Shown piece by piece: positions 40,601 through 52,203 of a stretch of 64,000 nt of DNA. Within the stretch, counting starts at the first letter, position 1. Every line of letters begins with the position of its first letter. A program made the position numbers and the translations under genes. The notes beneath the pieces are model-generated. The model was given only the letters and a program-made list of their open reading frames with translations, was not told where the DNA came from and ran no database searches. The DNA comes from Plasmodium malariae. Lineage: Eukaryota > Apicomplexa > Aconoidasida > Haemosporida > Plasmodiidae. The stretch is from contig NC_041786.1 in the NCBI RefSeq assembly GCF_900090045.1, forward strand, positions 1,916,501 to 1,980,500. The letters are read 5' to 3'.

Positions 40601-41286
40601 AAACTGTTAAAATATATTCAAGTTAAGAGAAAAATAAAAACAAAATAAGTAAAATATGTATTAATAATTTTATATGAGTAAAATGAAATTATTTTTATAT
40701 TATTATTTTAAATATGAATATAGCTGACATTTAGTTTCATAAGAAGATTTTATGTTAATATAAAAGGAAAAAAATGAATTGCATAATAAAGGTATAGCAT
40801 ATTAATGTATATAGATATATGCTCATATATCTTCCTTTTATGTAATACATATATATATATATATGTAACAGAAATTTATGAAAGCAAAGCTAGGATTTTT
40901 TGAGATGATACATTTAGTGTGAAGTGCTTTTTGAATATAAGACAAGACATTAAAAATGAGAATTTTATAGTAGTTTGCTACATCCTTTTTTTGTTTTATT
41001 CTTTATTAATTTAATTTATCGAAAAACTGTTTTGTAAAAATAATAGATATTTTTCTTTGTAAAGTTGAATACGTGAATTAGAGTTTTGTGGCATTGCTGT
41101 TATTTTTAAAATAACAGTAATTTAGATATTGAGAGTATAGAGGTGGGAGTTATTTGAAATTTACATTGTTTTCCGAGGAAAAATAACGTAAGGTAAGTTA
41201 GAATAATTGTATTAAGGGACTTTTAAACGTAACATATTACACGTATTTGTTACATAAATCTTGAAATTTATTATTAGTTTGTTAAA
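37675..41286. other. Large divergent intergenic region
   Basis: 3.6 kb between divergent genes, the longest gap in the window. Many poly(A), poly(T) and (TA)n tracts are present (for example 39453-39474). Open frames here are short and built of F, Y, I and K only, as expected by chance. A strong donor-like site AAG/GTAAGT at 41193-41200 and an acceptor-like TTATTAG near 41276 suggest a 5'-UTR intron for the next gene. A perfect inverted repeat is listed separately. Confidence 0.5.
41097..41117. promoter_or_regulatory. Perfect 10-bp inverted repeat upstream of small gene
   Basis: CTGTTATTTT, one T, AAAATAACAG: 21 bases, perfectly palindromic, 170 bp upstream of the ATG at 41287. The arms contain G and C at their outer ends, unlike the plain A/T runs around them. 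It could be a dimeric protein site or an RNA hairpin in the 5' leader. No known motif is claimed. Confidence 0.35.
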
Positions 41287-41863
41287 ATGTATAATTTGAG
41301 TAAATTATATTTGCTAAGATGGAACACTTCGTGGACTTATAAGTAAATAATGAATTTAATATATAAATTATGAATTTGTATTATTATTTTATTTAAACTT
41401 TTAGTATGTAATAAAATGGAACATTTTTGAGTTTTATTTGATTTGTTTTACTTTGTTTTATATTTATAATTATTATGGATTATTTACTATTTTTGCTTTA
41501 TGTTGTGTTGTATCCATTTATAAGAATTTCATTTCATAAATATTTATAAATAAATATTTGTTCATTATAATGTGTATACATGTATATTACGTATGTATAT
41601 GTAAAGGAAATTTTTTTTTTTTTTATTAATATTATAATTATTAATGTAGATTAAAGAGATATCACATGTCCCCAAGATGGAATGTTAGTAAATGGTTGGT
41701 GAAAGAAGAATATAAATCACAAAAATTTAACAAACCATTTTATTTAACAAAATGGGGAAATTTCAAAACATATCAACATCAATTTTTTCCGAACAATGGA
41801 GCTTTTAATAAATTTTGTAATATGAATAAATTGCATGAGAACAACATGAATATTAAAAAATAG
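41287..41863 (+). CDS. Small two-exon protein, possibly mitochondrial
   Basis: Exon 1 41287-41342 reads MYNLSKLYLLRWNTSWTY. Exon 2 41650-41863 follows a TTAATGTAG acceptor and continues LKRYHMSPRWNVSKWLVKEE to a stop. The phase (2) fits and the product is 89 residues. Without exon 1 a 65-residue frame starts at the ATG at 41666, but the join extends it without a break. The N-terminus is basic with spaced hydrophobic and aromatic residues and no acidic residue for about 30 positions, which suits a mitochondrial presequence. The rest is rich in W, F, K and N. It could be a small organellar ribosomal or respiratory subunit, but no family is recognised. The gene is convergent with tRNase Z. Confidence 0.7.
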
Positions 41864-42208
41864 AAATAACAACATATTTTACTTTATTTTTAATATAATA
41901 TAAAAAAAAAAAAAAAAAAATTAACCTTTAAATTAGCCAAGTTAAGGGATATACATACGGATAAATACATGTATAGACAGAAAGCATATCTTATTTTGTT
42001 CTAGTGTTATTTTGTATTTTTTTTGAATTATTATTTTACGTTTTCTTTTTGTTTACCGCATCTTTTTTATGTTTTACATTTTTCCTGGTTATTTTCACAT
42101 ATTTGTTTATGTTTTAGTTATTAATGGATTTCTTTTTGCATTTTATACACATTTTATTTGTTCTGCTTTTTCTATTATTATTTTTTTTTGCTGCCTTTCC
42201 TGTTATAA
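41864..42208. other. Short convergent intergenic region
   Basis: 345 bp between convergent 3' ends, with an A run near 41904-41920 and T-rich sequence. No feature seen. Confidence 0.5.
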
Positions 42209-45200
42209 TTAAAATATTTTTTCTAATAAATTTAGTAAAATATTGAAATATTGAGGCAATTCATTTATTAAATTTAAAGGAATACACATATAGTCGAAGC
42301 TACAAATTGTTTTGTTCATAATTTCATTAATTTCTGTGGATGATTTATTTAATTTGGGTGCCTAAAAAAAATAAACAATATATATATACATTCATACACA
42401 CATATACACATTTACGCATGCATTTATATAATTTGAAAGATGTATAAAAAAAAATTTTTAATAAGAAACGGATGTGTTTTAATATTTAGTTAATTTCTTT
42501 GTTTAAATAAATAAAAAAACGCGCTCATGATTCTACAATTTTTGTTATGATCTATAAGACTGTTAATTTTATTATTATAACAGTTGTATTTGCGTGTAAT
42601 TAAAATAATGTTAAATATTTTCAATTATTATGTTTATGCTATTATTAAATTTTTAGATATATTTTTTTTGTTTTGCAATGTTGCTTAGGTATATTATAAT
42701 AGATCTAAAACATAATTTCCTAAATATGTTACTTTTGCATTTTGCAAGTAAAATGTAAAAAAAGGATTTGATTTGTTATAAAATTCATTTGTTATAGCAT
42801 CTTGTTTAATAATTAAAAATTAACGTCCTCATTTCTATTTTACATATACATATATACACATAAATATATAGTTACATTATATACAAATAATGTATACACT
42901 TGTTATATGCATACATATTTTTTATGCGACTAAAATGGTAAATTCATTTTCATAAGTCCAGTTGTGCTTTAATTATATTAGTTATTTTTAAACTTTGTTA
43001 TAATTTTTTTAATTATAAATCTATGTCCCATAACAAAATTAATTCATATATAATTATTTTGTCTAAGTATTTTAGCAAATTACGGCTTATACGATCATAT
43101 ATGCAGTTTTACTCCGTAATTTGTATAATAAACACAAAAGTGCATATTTTGTCAAAGTGCCTAATTTTTATGTAAATGTGCATTAAATAATTGTTATTTT
43201 ATTACTACACATTATTTTTATTTAAAAGTATTACCTTTGGATATCTTTGACTAAAATGCGTTAATATTAAAGTTTTACATTTAGCCTCTTGACCTGCGTA
43301 TTAATCCATATACAATTATAAATGTACATATATGTGTTCATATGTATATATATAAATATATATAATGAATTTATATTAATAAGTAATTCACAATAATCTT
43401 TTATTTTTAGCATGTGCTATGTTACTAATTTGCATGGCCTCATGTGTGGTAGAATGCTTTTTGTGAATAGCTTCGCTTAATAATTCGTCATCAAATGTGG
43501 CTGAAAATTTAATATATACAAATTTGTATATGAATTATTCTCTAACGTAGATATATGTTATTTTTCCTGTATGTTATACTTTTAGTTATGCATTTTTTTT
43601 TATATTTATACGTACAGTATATATACATTATTTTAAAATATTTATCTATTTTTTGAAAAATTATTCAAAATTTATAGAAAACATTTTTTTTTTTTTTTTT
43701 TACCTTCATGTATTAAAATATCACAGTCTTTCGAATATTTTTTGACATTATCACAAGGTCTTGTATCAGCTGAATAAACAACTGATCCTATATGCTTGCT
43801 TTTTATTTTTATACCATAAGATTCCTTAATATGGTTAACCTAAAAAATGGGTCAAATTCATTGGAATTACTTTTTCTTATCCATGTTATAATAATGTATA
43901 AACTCTGCTTCTCTCAATATATATTAAAAAAAATATAACACATCATAATACAGTATAACATAATACTATATTATATGTAATTATTACGCATGAACAAAAC
44001 ATTTTAAATAAAATATTCCACTACACAACACTATACCTTAAAAAGGTGGAGGCTTAAAAAATTGTCTTCATCATTAATTCTTTGTTTTATTTCTAAATTT
44101 TCTTCATTATATACAACATTTATTAGCTTATCAAAAAATAACTGATTAAATAAATTCATCCATTTTTTTAAGGTTAATGGGAGTAATATTAGTGGATGTT
44201 TCAAATGTGGAAAGAGAATTTTTCTTATATACAAAAAATAATAAAGACCGGCGTGATGGTCCGCATGGGCATGAGAGATAAAAATCGTTCTACAGTGGGA
44301 AGAGAAAGTATATATATATATATATATATACGTATGCATGTTTTAGAAAAGAAAAATTATTAAGGCATTTTGCATAAGTAGAAAATATGTTCCTTTGTAC
44401 AACTTGTCAGGAAGATGGGAAAAAAGGTGTATACTGAGAATTTGTTCATAGACATATATCCATAAATAGAAACCCCCCCATAAAACTTACTTTATCGATT
44501 TTATAATTGCGGAAAAATGGAGCCAGGATTTACTCATCCAGTATAGCTGGTATAAGGATCCTTCTCCAAAATCCAAAATAACACTAAAATTTTCTTGAAT
44601 ATGCAAAATGATACCAGATACATTACGAAAAGTTGACGGTATTGAACAACCAGTTCCAAGAAAATAGAAAGAGGGAAATGATAAAAAATTATGAGTTTCC
44701 GTTTTATTAAAATGTTCAATCGTTTCTACTAAATCTTGGTTTTCTTTTAAGATATTTGATATTTTTGAAAGGTTAAAAATATTTGGATATAAATCTGATA
44801 GTGTTTCATTTGTGCATACATTAATTTTATGAAAAGGATGTAAGACAAATTTTGTTAGTGGTTTATATAAAAGATAAGCATCATTTTCTTCCCCATCTTC
44901 TTCATTTATTACGTCGCTCTCATTTTCATATCTATCCTTCACCTTTTCGTTATCTTTTAAGATAGTATTATTCTGCATATTATTATGTTCATTTGGGGGA
45001 ATATTTGAATTCTCTATTTTATTTTTATCAATTATATAAGAATTATTCTGTTGTTTATCCTCCTCTTGCCTATCCTGTTTATCTGCATCATTTGGTATTA
45101 AATAGGATAAGTCATATATAGGGGTATCCGGTTTGTACTTTAAAAATATGTTTGGTAACAACTTCGAAAGAAAGTTATTTAATGAGGAGGTAGAAACAAA

Positions 45201-46565
45201 GGGGCATACATTTAATGAACTATTGGATTGATTACATTTAATATTTTTTACATTTTTCAAACCTAAAAAAAATTTTTTATACCTCTTAGTGTTGATAATT
45301 TCATCACTAGATAAATGAAAGATATATTCTAAATTCTTTAAATAAAAACTTTCCTTATTTTCAATTTCTTTGATTAAATAATTTATATCCTTAATATTAT
45401 GTAAATCAAGTACTAATGATTTTCTTCCATCAATATTTTCATCGCATACATCTTCAGGTTTTATTATTTTATTATTTAGTGTAATGGATTTTCCTGATTT
45501 TAGTATACCATAATATTTTCCTGATGGGATATTTAGGCTCCTAGCTTTTTCAACATGAAATTTGCCAATCGTCGGGGGGCATTCAATTAAATAACAAATG
45601 CTGTTCCATTTTTTATTATTTTCCCTATCACATGTGAATGTTTTGATATTATAATCATTATTATTTATACTCTTGTTATCGTGGATACTTCCATATGTAC
45701 CCTCTCCACGTTTATTTTGACTTGTTCCAATGCATTCATTTTGACTTGTTCCAATGCATTCTTTTTGACTTGTTCCAATGCATTCATTTTGACTTGTTCC
45801 AATGCATTCATTTTGACTTGTTCCATTACATTCATTTTCATTTATTCCACTGCAGTCATTTCCATTCGATACCGTGCAATCATTTCTAGCTGATCCCCCG
45901 CATTCATTTATATTTGTTTCACTGTGTTCATTTCCACTTTTATGTATATCTTTACAACTTACCTCTAGCATCCTCTTTTTACAATAACTGAAATAGCTTC
46001 CATCTGAAGGATTCTTTCTTTTTTCAGTACCACATAAATTATTTCTTCTTTCATAACATGTATCATCTGGTTCAATATGTTTTTTCCTTTTATCTGTATT
46101 AGTAGGACTTCTACTATTACTTATATATGATTCGTTTTCCTCTAAAGAGTTTACATTTTTTTCATTAAGTACAATTGGGGTAATTATTACATTACCCTTT
46201 AAAACAATTGGTAATGTATTATCTGAAATTTCGTGGATTATTAATTTTATATTTTTCAGTTTTGCAAAAGAGCATGTAAAACTATTAATAATACATTCTA
46301 TAGGCTTGGGACCGTAAATAGTAATAATATTATCGGATATATTATCTATAGTTAAAAGTAAACCTATTAAACCTCCAATAGTTTCTGGATTAATTTTTGT
46401 AAAACATATATTATTTATTTTTACTAGGTGCAATTTATGTTCATTCAAAAATCGTTGATTGTTCTCTCCACAATTAAAAAGTGTAAAGTCTCCATTCACG
46501 AATAAACGCAAACTCGATGGTATTGCCAGTCTATGCCAGCCTATCATTTGAATGTACACCTCCAT
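42209..46565 (-). CDS. tRNase Z, long form (tRNA 3'-processing endonuclease, six exons)
   Basis: Metal-dependent endonuclease that cuts the 3' trailer from precursor tRNAs. Exons: 44491-46565, 44037-44289, 43704-43839, 43426-43500, 43235-43293 and 42209-42361, phases consistent, 916 residues. The N-terminal half is the degenerate metallo-beta-lactamase copy with FNCGENNQRFL, the long-form signature. The active half begins FLGTGCSIPSTFRNVSGI, then ILDFGEGSLYQ, the metal motif ISHAHADHHAG (about residues 695-705, created across the exon 1/2 junction), SADTRPCDN, ILIHEG, HSTTHEA and LTHFSQRYP. Choosing the exon 4 donor at ATTA/GTAACA gives exactly the family spacing between HEA and LTHFSQRY. A Plasmodium-type low-complexity insertion with an octapeptide repeat lies in the first half. 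No signal peptide is seen, so it is probably nuclear/cytosolic, though organellar use cannot be excluded. Confidence 0.93.
45712..45832 (-). repeat. 24-bp repeat encoding GTSQNECI octapeptides in tRNase Z
   Basis: About five near-identical 24-bp units (TTGACTTGTTCCAATGCATT... on the plus strand) encode GTSQNECI with one NEC-to-KEC change. Diverged copies (NENEC, NGNDC) lie on the N-terminal side, a gradient pointing to local duplication. The unit is cysteine-containing, which is unusual for Plasmodium low-complexity tracts. Confidence 0.9.
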
Positions 46566-46624
46566 TGTTTCCTTCTTTATGCGACCTCAATATAGTCAGG
46601 TAAAATCAATATTCATATATCAGC

Positions 46625-46687
<63 letters not shown>

Positions 46688-47892
46688 CAAATATGTTTTG
46701 TGCTAAACCAAAATGGGCTTATCTTTTCATTAAAAAAAAATAAATTGTTTTTTCCAAAAATATTTTGTTAAATAAAAATAATAATTAAGTAACACAGGAT
46801 ACAATATTGATTGATACTTAAGGACATATTCCATTTACAACTTATATATATTATATAATATATAATTTAAAGCATTTGCTAGAAAATAAGAAATTTGTTA
46901 GGATTTCAAAAGTAAAACTAGCATATCTTTACATATAAGCTATGTAATGCGTATTTACACAGAAATATTAACAGAAAAGATATAAATGATACGTACATAC
47001 ATATATATATAACCATTCAACAGTATGCACTTTATTACCCTAAAAAACGAAAATACGTGACATACTCAAAAAAAAAAAATGCGCTATACTTCCTTTTCAT
47101 AAAACAAAAATTTATATATTATACTTCAAAAAATAGTATATTATTATAGCACAACGCTGTTTCAAAAAATACAAGAATTTATATTTCTCAAAAGGAAGGC
47201 ACAATATAACATATTCTTACGTACATACAAATATACTACATATATATATACATATATATTTATTTATGCATGCCTATACTTTACCATAACGGGGGCTTAT
47301 ATTTTTCATTTAGATTAAAGTTTGTATTTTCCGTAACTTGGAGCATTTTTTTTAAAGATGAAAAATTGAATTCTTTGCATCCAAATAAATAGAAAACTTG
47401 TATAAGATGCATTTATAAATATATACGTCCATAAGTTTCTCTTAAACATATTGTGCTCCTGTTAATACAACAAATAAGGTAAATTCTTACAAAAAAAATA
47501 AAATATAAAGTATAAAATAGTCTAAAAAAAAAATAAGTTCAAATATTCAACATCTAAAAAAATTTACTACATATGAAAAAAAAAAAAAAAAATATTACAC
47601 TAATGTATTAAGAACGATTTGTGTAAACATAAAATAGTTGACTTTTCCTAAAAAAAAAAGAAATTGAATTCAAGATTAGCAACCCAATAATATAATGTGT
47701 CAATACAGTGCACAAAGCATACTGAGATGAAATAATCTACATATATATAATAAAAATAAAAAAATTAAACAAAATCTAATACAAGCCTCTAAAAAGTTAA
47801 ATATGCTTGTTTACATATATATATAAAAAAAAAAAATATGTAAACCATAAAATATGCTTCTTAAAATGATTACTATAGAAATTTTCTATATT

Positions 47893-47927
<35 letters not shown>

Positions 47928-48052
47928 TAATAATTAAAGGAAATCGGAAATAACACATATTGATATACTATTTCGAAATATTTTGCATAGCAATTTTTAT
48001 AAAAAAATTTACAGCATATAACACCATTTTAGGAATATATAACATCGATTAG
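46566..48052. other. Divergent intergenic region with long (TA)n and poly(A)
   Basis: 1.5 kb between divergent genes. It holds a (TA)n run of about 55 bases at 46628-46682, just upstream of the tRNase Z start, and a 29-base A run at 47897-47925, 130 bp upstream of the next ATG. No coding or RNA gene seen. Likely bidirectional promoter sequence. Confidence 0.55.
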
Positions 48053-49084
48053 ATGGGATCTGTGTATAGAGATAAAAAAAGCTTTCACGAGGTAGTGTTA
48101 ACGATAAAGGAAAAAATAGAAAAATATGATTTAAACAAATGGAAAAATATTGTGAAGCCAGAAGAAGAGACCTTATACAGTAAGTATTTTGAGGAACTGT
48201 TAAATAAAGCGGGAAATAAGGAGGTGGATAAGGAAAACACAAAAATTGATAATAGCAAGGATATTATAAGTGAAAAAAGTAAAAAAGGGTATGAGATAAA
48301 CAAAGAATTTTTTGACAAGATAAGTAACAAAGAAAAATTTTATTTTTTATTGAATATAAAGGAAATGATGGAAACAAGCTGGTTACTAGCCGACAAAAGG
48401 TTAGATGGCATAAAATTAGAAGAAACATCTGAACCTGTAAATGTGCAAGAACTAATTAATTATTCCAGCATATTGTCCGATACAACATGTGCACCACCTG
48501 AATGTGATAACATAAATGATAAATTAATACATCAAGAATATTATCCAAATTATCATTTTTTAAATTTTGTAAATATCGAAGAAATACATTTGTCTAAATT
48601 ATTTCAATTACAGAAATATAGTACTATTTGTTTTCCTCCTATTATTACTATACAGGAATATAATAACATCTTAGTTGTTGATATTTCTTGTTCAACACCA
48701 AGTACAACTATTTATTATAGGGTAAACGATGAAATAAAGGAGCAAGTATATGATGCCAATAATAAGCCCAAAATAAAGAAAAGGAAAAAGGTTAATATAT
48801 ATGCATGGTCAGTTAAAACAGGATTTATAAAATCTAGAGTTTCATGTATTTCTAAATCATATCAAGTTGAAGAAGATGATGTATCTTTAACAAACGAAAT
48901 GTTAAACATTGAACAACTCGATAAACCCTCATTTGTAGAGAAAGTTAATAAGGATGAAAACACTTCTGACAAGCCATCCGCTATTACAAATGTGTTTAAA
49001 AATTTAGGTTTCTTATTAAGTAGGAAAAAGGAAAAATCATCAGAATCATCATCAAATGGAGGCTCTTCTTCAGGTGAAGATTAA
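48053..49084 (+). CDS. MED4-like Mediator subunit with C-terminal beta-sandwich domain
   Basis: Single exon, 343 residues, first ATG at 48053. Residues 15-60 are helical and charged. Residues 130-150 read VQELINYSSILSDTTCAPPE, which resembles the conserved block of Mediator subunit 4 (ELI.YA..IS....AP). MED4 is part of the Mediator middle module that links transcription factors to RNA polymerase II. Residues about 194-270 (FPPIITIQEYNNILVVDISC, STPSTTIYYRVND, IYAWSVKTGFIKSRV) look like the small Fn3-like domain found at the C-terminus of chitobiase/hexosaminidases (CHB_HEX_C type: STPGATIYYT..., A.A.K.G...S.V). The tail is serine-rich and acidic. There is no signal peptide or membrane segment, consistent with a nuclear protein. 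The MED4 call rests on one short block and is tentative. Confidence 0.55.
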   Translation: MGSVYRDKKSFHEVVLTIKEKIEKYDLNKWKNIVKPEEETLYSKYFEELLNKAGNKEVDKENTKIDNSKDIISEKSKKGYEINKEFFDKISNKEKFYFLLNIKEMMETSWLLADKRLDGIKLEETSEPVNVQELINYSSILSDTTCAPPECDNINDKLIHQEYYPNYHFLNFVNIEEIHLSKLFQLQKYSTICFPPIITIQEYNNILVVDISCSTPSTTIYYRVNDEIKEQVYDANNKPKIKKRKKVNIYAWSVKTGFIKSRVSCISKSYQVEEDDVSLTNEMLNIEQLDKPSFVEKVNKDENTSDKPSAITNVFKNLGFLLSRKKEKSSESSSNGGSSSGED

Positions 49085-49662
49085 GGGTAGTCAAATTAAA
49101 TGAGTTAACAAAAATATATTAAAATGTGTGTACAAAGGAAACAACATAAAAACAAAAAATTAAAATAATAGAAAATTATTAAAAATAATAGAAAAAAGGA
49201 GAAAATAATAAAAAAGACTCATCAAATATAAATTGTGCATTTTCGAATATTTGGACAGAAATGCATAGTATGGTTATTTACATTTCTACTGTTTATTACA
49301 TGTCATTTCTCGCTGTTCCTCTTATTTTATTTTATTATGCTTCAGTTTGTTTAGTTTTATACTTCGTTTTACTTCTTACTTCGTTTTACTTCTTACTTTG
49401 TTTTACTTCTTACTTTGTTTTACTTCTTACTTTGTTTTACTTCTTACTTTGTTTTACTTCTTACTTTGTTTTACTTCTTATTCATTTTGCTTCTTTATAT
49501 ACATTTGCCTTTTTTTACTTAATTTTTTTTTGTTGCATAAGTTCAATTATATAACATTCAACACATGATAAAGCGAAGCATAGTTATGCTAATAGTTATG
49601 TAACTTATTTGATTATTCTCTTATCCTCCTTTCCATTGTTGCATTATTTTCCATTTTACAAC
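49085..49662. other. Convergent intergenic region with 17-bp minisatellite
   Basis: 578 bp between convergent genes. Positions about 49362-49481 are a tandem array of roughly seven 17-bp units (TTTTACTTCTTACTTTG). Because 17 is not a multiple of three, the same array is open in several frames with F/L/Y-rich nonsense. It is non-coding, 3' flank of both genes. Confidence 0.75.
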
Positions 49663-52203
49663 TCAATAATTTTTTAAAAGAAGATCTTTTATTTGCTCAG
49701 GAGTATAAGTCATGCTGAATTCTGTGGAGTACAGATCATATATATTTACATATGCTTTGTGTAAATTGTTTAGTATAGCTAACTTCAAATCGTTTTTTAC
49801 ATCATTGGATTCAATTTTATTTATAATATTAAAATTATTGAATTTTTCGGAAAAAACAAATTTATAGAAATTTTCTACAATATATTTTATTTCATCTATT
49901 TTTTTTTTTTCATGCTCTATACAATATTTGTCCATTTGTAAATAACTCATTATATGAAAATTTTCTAACTGTAAAATTTTTTCCTTTTTTTCATCAATAA
50001 TTATGGTAAGTAAGTCACAATATTTCGAAGAGCCTTCGAATATTTTTATACTATCTTGTATAAATATAAATATGTTTACAATAAATATGTAATCGGTTTC
50101 TACATTTTGATTTTTATTTTTTAAACAATTATTTATTAACGGATTAATAGTGATATCAAGTACGCTTTGAAAATTTTGTTCGTTATTAGATGTTTCAAGT
50201 AACGCCCTGTTTTTATAAATGGAATAAACATTATTTAAACAATTCAAAATTTTTTTAATACAAAATAGTGTGTTATCCAAAAAGTTAGGATCTTCAATTT
50301 TAGTTGTCTTGTTTAAATAAAAGGTTACAACATCTTGTTGCCATAATGAAAAAAATTCATTTTCTACTTTCTTTTGAATTTTTTGAGTATAACTTAATAT
50401 TTTACAGTTATATTTTTCTATACTAATAATTTTTTCAATCGATTTATTATAATCACCTAAATTGCTTCTTCTACTATTGCTCCCCTCCTTCATCTTGTTT
50501 TTTCCATTGACATTTTCTGCATTATTTTTATCTTTATTGTGTTTATTTGAATTAGAATCATTCATACTATAACATTTGTTATCATCTATGATATACTCAT
50601 TATTTTCGTGTTCTACTTGTTGTATTACATTCCTTTCTGCTTTCTTCAAATTTTCAGTCTTTTCTGTGTAGGGATCATTTTCCCATATAGTATTCTCTGG
50701 ATTACTAAATTTATTTGCATGTACATTTTCTTTGTTCCTTTTATTTAACACTATATTATTATCATTCAGAAACATTTTCTGAACAGTGTCTGTTATGTTA
50801 TTAGAAGGATCACATAAAAAGGAGCTGCTGTTTCTATTCTTTTTTGTTAGAATTAATTCATAATCTTGTTGTAAAAATGAGTAATCCTTGCCATTACCAT
50901 TTTGAATTTTTAATGTACTATGCTCATTCTTATTAATATTGTGTGCAATAGTTTTAGTAGAATATTCCATAATTATATTCTTAATATCATCATTTATTTC
51001 GTAGTTATCTTGAAATTGTTTCAGCTTATATATGAAGACGCTTAAAATATGAAATAGTTCATAACATGATTCATAACTTTTTGGGTATATATTTAGATTG
51101 GTTTCTACAAAATGAGTATATGGAATATATAAAGTATCAACTATATCGTATAAGTTATTATGCATATTTTCAACATGTGCAGAAATGTATGGAACTGTTG
51201 TACTTGCATAATAATTATTGAACAATAAAAATATTTTTAAAAAATTATCCTCCAATGTTATCAAATAATATATAATAGAAAAGAAATTCTTAATATATTG
51301 AGTTGAATAATCATTTTCATCATCTAATTCTTGTATATTCATCTTCTTTGTGGTTGTCTTATATTTATTTGCTATTAAATCTTGATAATTTTTTTTTATC
51401 ACTTTTTTTCTATAATGTACAAAATTACTTAAACACATATTAAAATATTCTATATTTTCAACGATAATTTTATAGCACATTTTGGTTATAAGTGAAAAAT
51501 TTCCTACATAATTTTTTATTATTATTTTTCTTTTGTCTTTTTCTTCATAAACGTTACATAATAATAAATTAATAATTTTCCTGCCTTTTTTATAAAAGAA
51601 GTGATTGCTTTCCCGTATTATGTATAAGCACATTTTTTTACACGCTTTATTTAATATCTGATTGTAATGTTTTGAATAAAATTTATATATTTTTTCCGAT
51701 GAATTCTCATTTAGTAGTTTTATTATATTTTCTTTTGTATATTCAAAATGTTTTAAATGTTCAAAAAACTCTATATCTAAAGATATTTTTAAGTCAGTTA
51801 AAATGTTGTAACACAATGAGCTTAAACTATATTCCTCTAAAATTTTCTCATATATTTTTTCTTTTTTGCTTATATCATATTTTTCCTTTTTCAGTTTTCT
51901 TATTTCATCTACAATTTCTTTAGTCATTTCGCTACTTTCTAAAATTCGTTCTTTCGTATTTTTGTCTAATTCATTAACTTTTTTTAAATTATGGTGTATA
52001 TTTTCAAAATATTTAAAGCACATACATGCCTCCCTAAAAACATGCTCGTAATTATTTAATTCTCTTAACTCATTATCATAATTATCATATAAAACATTAT
52101 ATTTATTAAAAGCACTTTTATAATTTTTAAAATTATCTAGTTCGTAATTAAGTAAATCAGCATTCGAAATTATATCTATGGTTGTATTTGTTTGTATATC
52201 CAT
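49663..52203 (-). CDS. Probable COG complex subunit 3 (Sec34-like)
   Basis: Single exon, 846 residues from the ATG at 52203 (MDIQTNTTID); the frame is open a few codons upstream but has no earlier ATG. The protein is almost wholly helical. An N-terminal coiled-coil region (about residues 25-140) is followed by a helical rod. HNNLYDIVDTLYIPYTHF and ELFHILSVFIYKLKQF resemble the LYD.LRP..I....L..L.ELC block of COG3. An asparagine/lysine-rich insertion lies at about residues 430-570. The C-terminus has a long helix ending TYTPEQIKDLL, like the EQ..LL end of COG3. The COG complex tethers vesicles within the Golgi. Similarity is diffuse, as expected for tethering factors, and COG6 or another CATCHR subunit is possible. 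Confidence 0.5.
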   Translation of the reverse strand: MDIQTNTTIDIISNADLLNYELDNFKNYKSAFNKYNVLYDNYDNELRELNNYEHVFREACMCFKYFENIHHNLKKVNELDKNTKERILESSEMTKEIVDEIRKLKKEKYDISKKEKIYEKILEEYSLSSLCYNILTDLKISLDIEFFEHLKHFEYTKENIIKLLNENSSEKIYKFYSKHYNQILNKACKKMCLYIIRESNHFFYKKGRKIINLLLCNVYEEKDKRKIIIKNYVGNFSLITKMCYKIIVENIEYFNMCLSNFVHYRKKVIKKNYQDLIANKYKTTTKKMNIQELDDENDYSTQYIKNFFSIIYYLITLEDNFLKIFLLFNNYYASTTVPYISAHVENMHNNLYDIVDTLYIPYTHFVETNLNIYPKSYESCYELFHILSVFIYKLKQFQDNYEINDDIKNIIMEYSTKTIAHNINKNEHSTLKIQNGNGKDYSFLQQDYELILTKKNRNSSSFLCDPSNNITDTVQKMFLNDNNIVLNKRNKENVHANKFSNPENTIWENDPYTEKTENLKKAERNVIQQVEHENNEYIIDDNKCYSMNDSNSNKHNKDKNNAENVNGKNKMKEGSNSRRSNLGDYNKSIEKIISIEKYNCKILSYTQKIQKKVENEFFSLWQQDVVTFYLNKTTKIEDPNFLDNTLFCIKKILNCLNNVYSIYKNRALLETSNNEQNFQSVLDITINPLINNCLKNKNQNVETDYIFIVNIFIFIQDSIKIFEGSSKYCDLLTIIIDEKKEKILQLENFHIMSYLQMDKYCIEHEKKKIDEIKYIVENFYKFVFSEKFNNFNIINKIESNDVKNDLKLAILNNLHKAYVNIYDLYSTEFSMTYTPEQIKDLLLKNY

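Noticed and set aside
49261..49568. Plus-strand F/L/Y-rich frames
   Set aside because: Generated by the 17-bp repeat, open in more than one frame, no family features.
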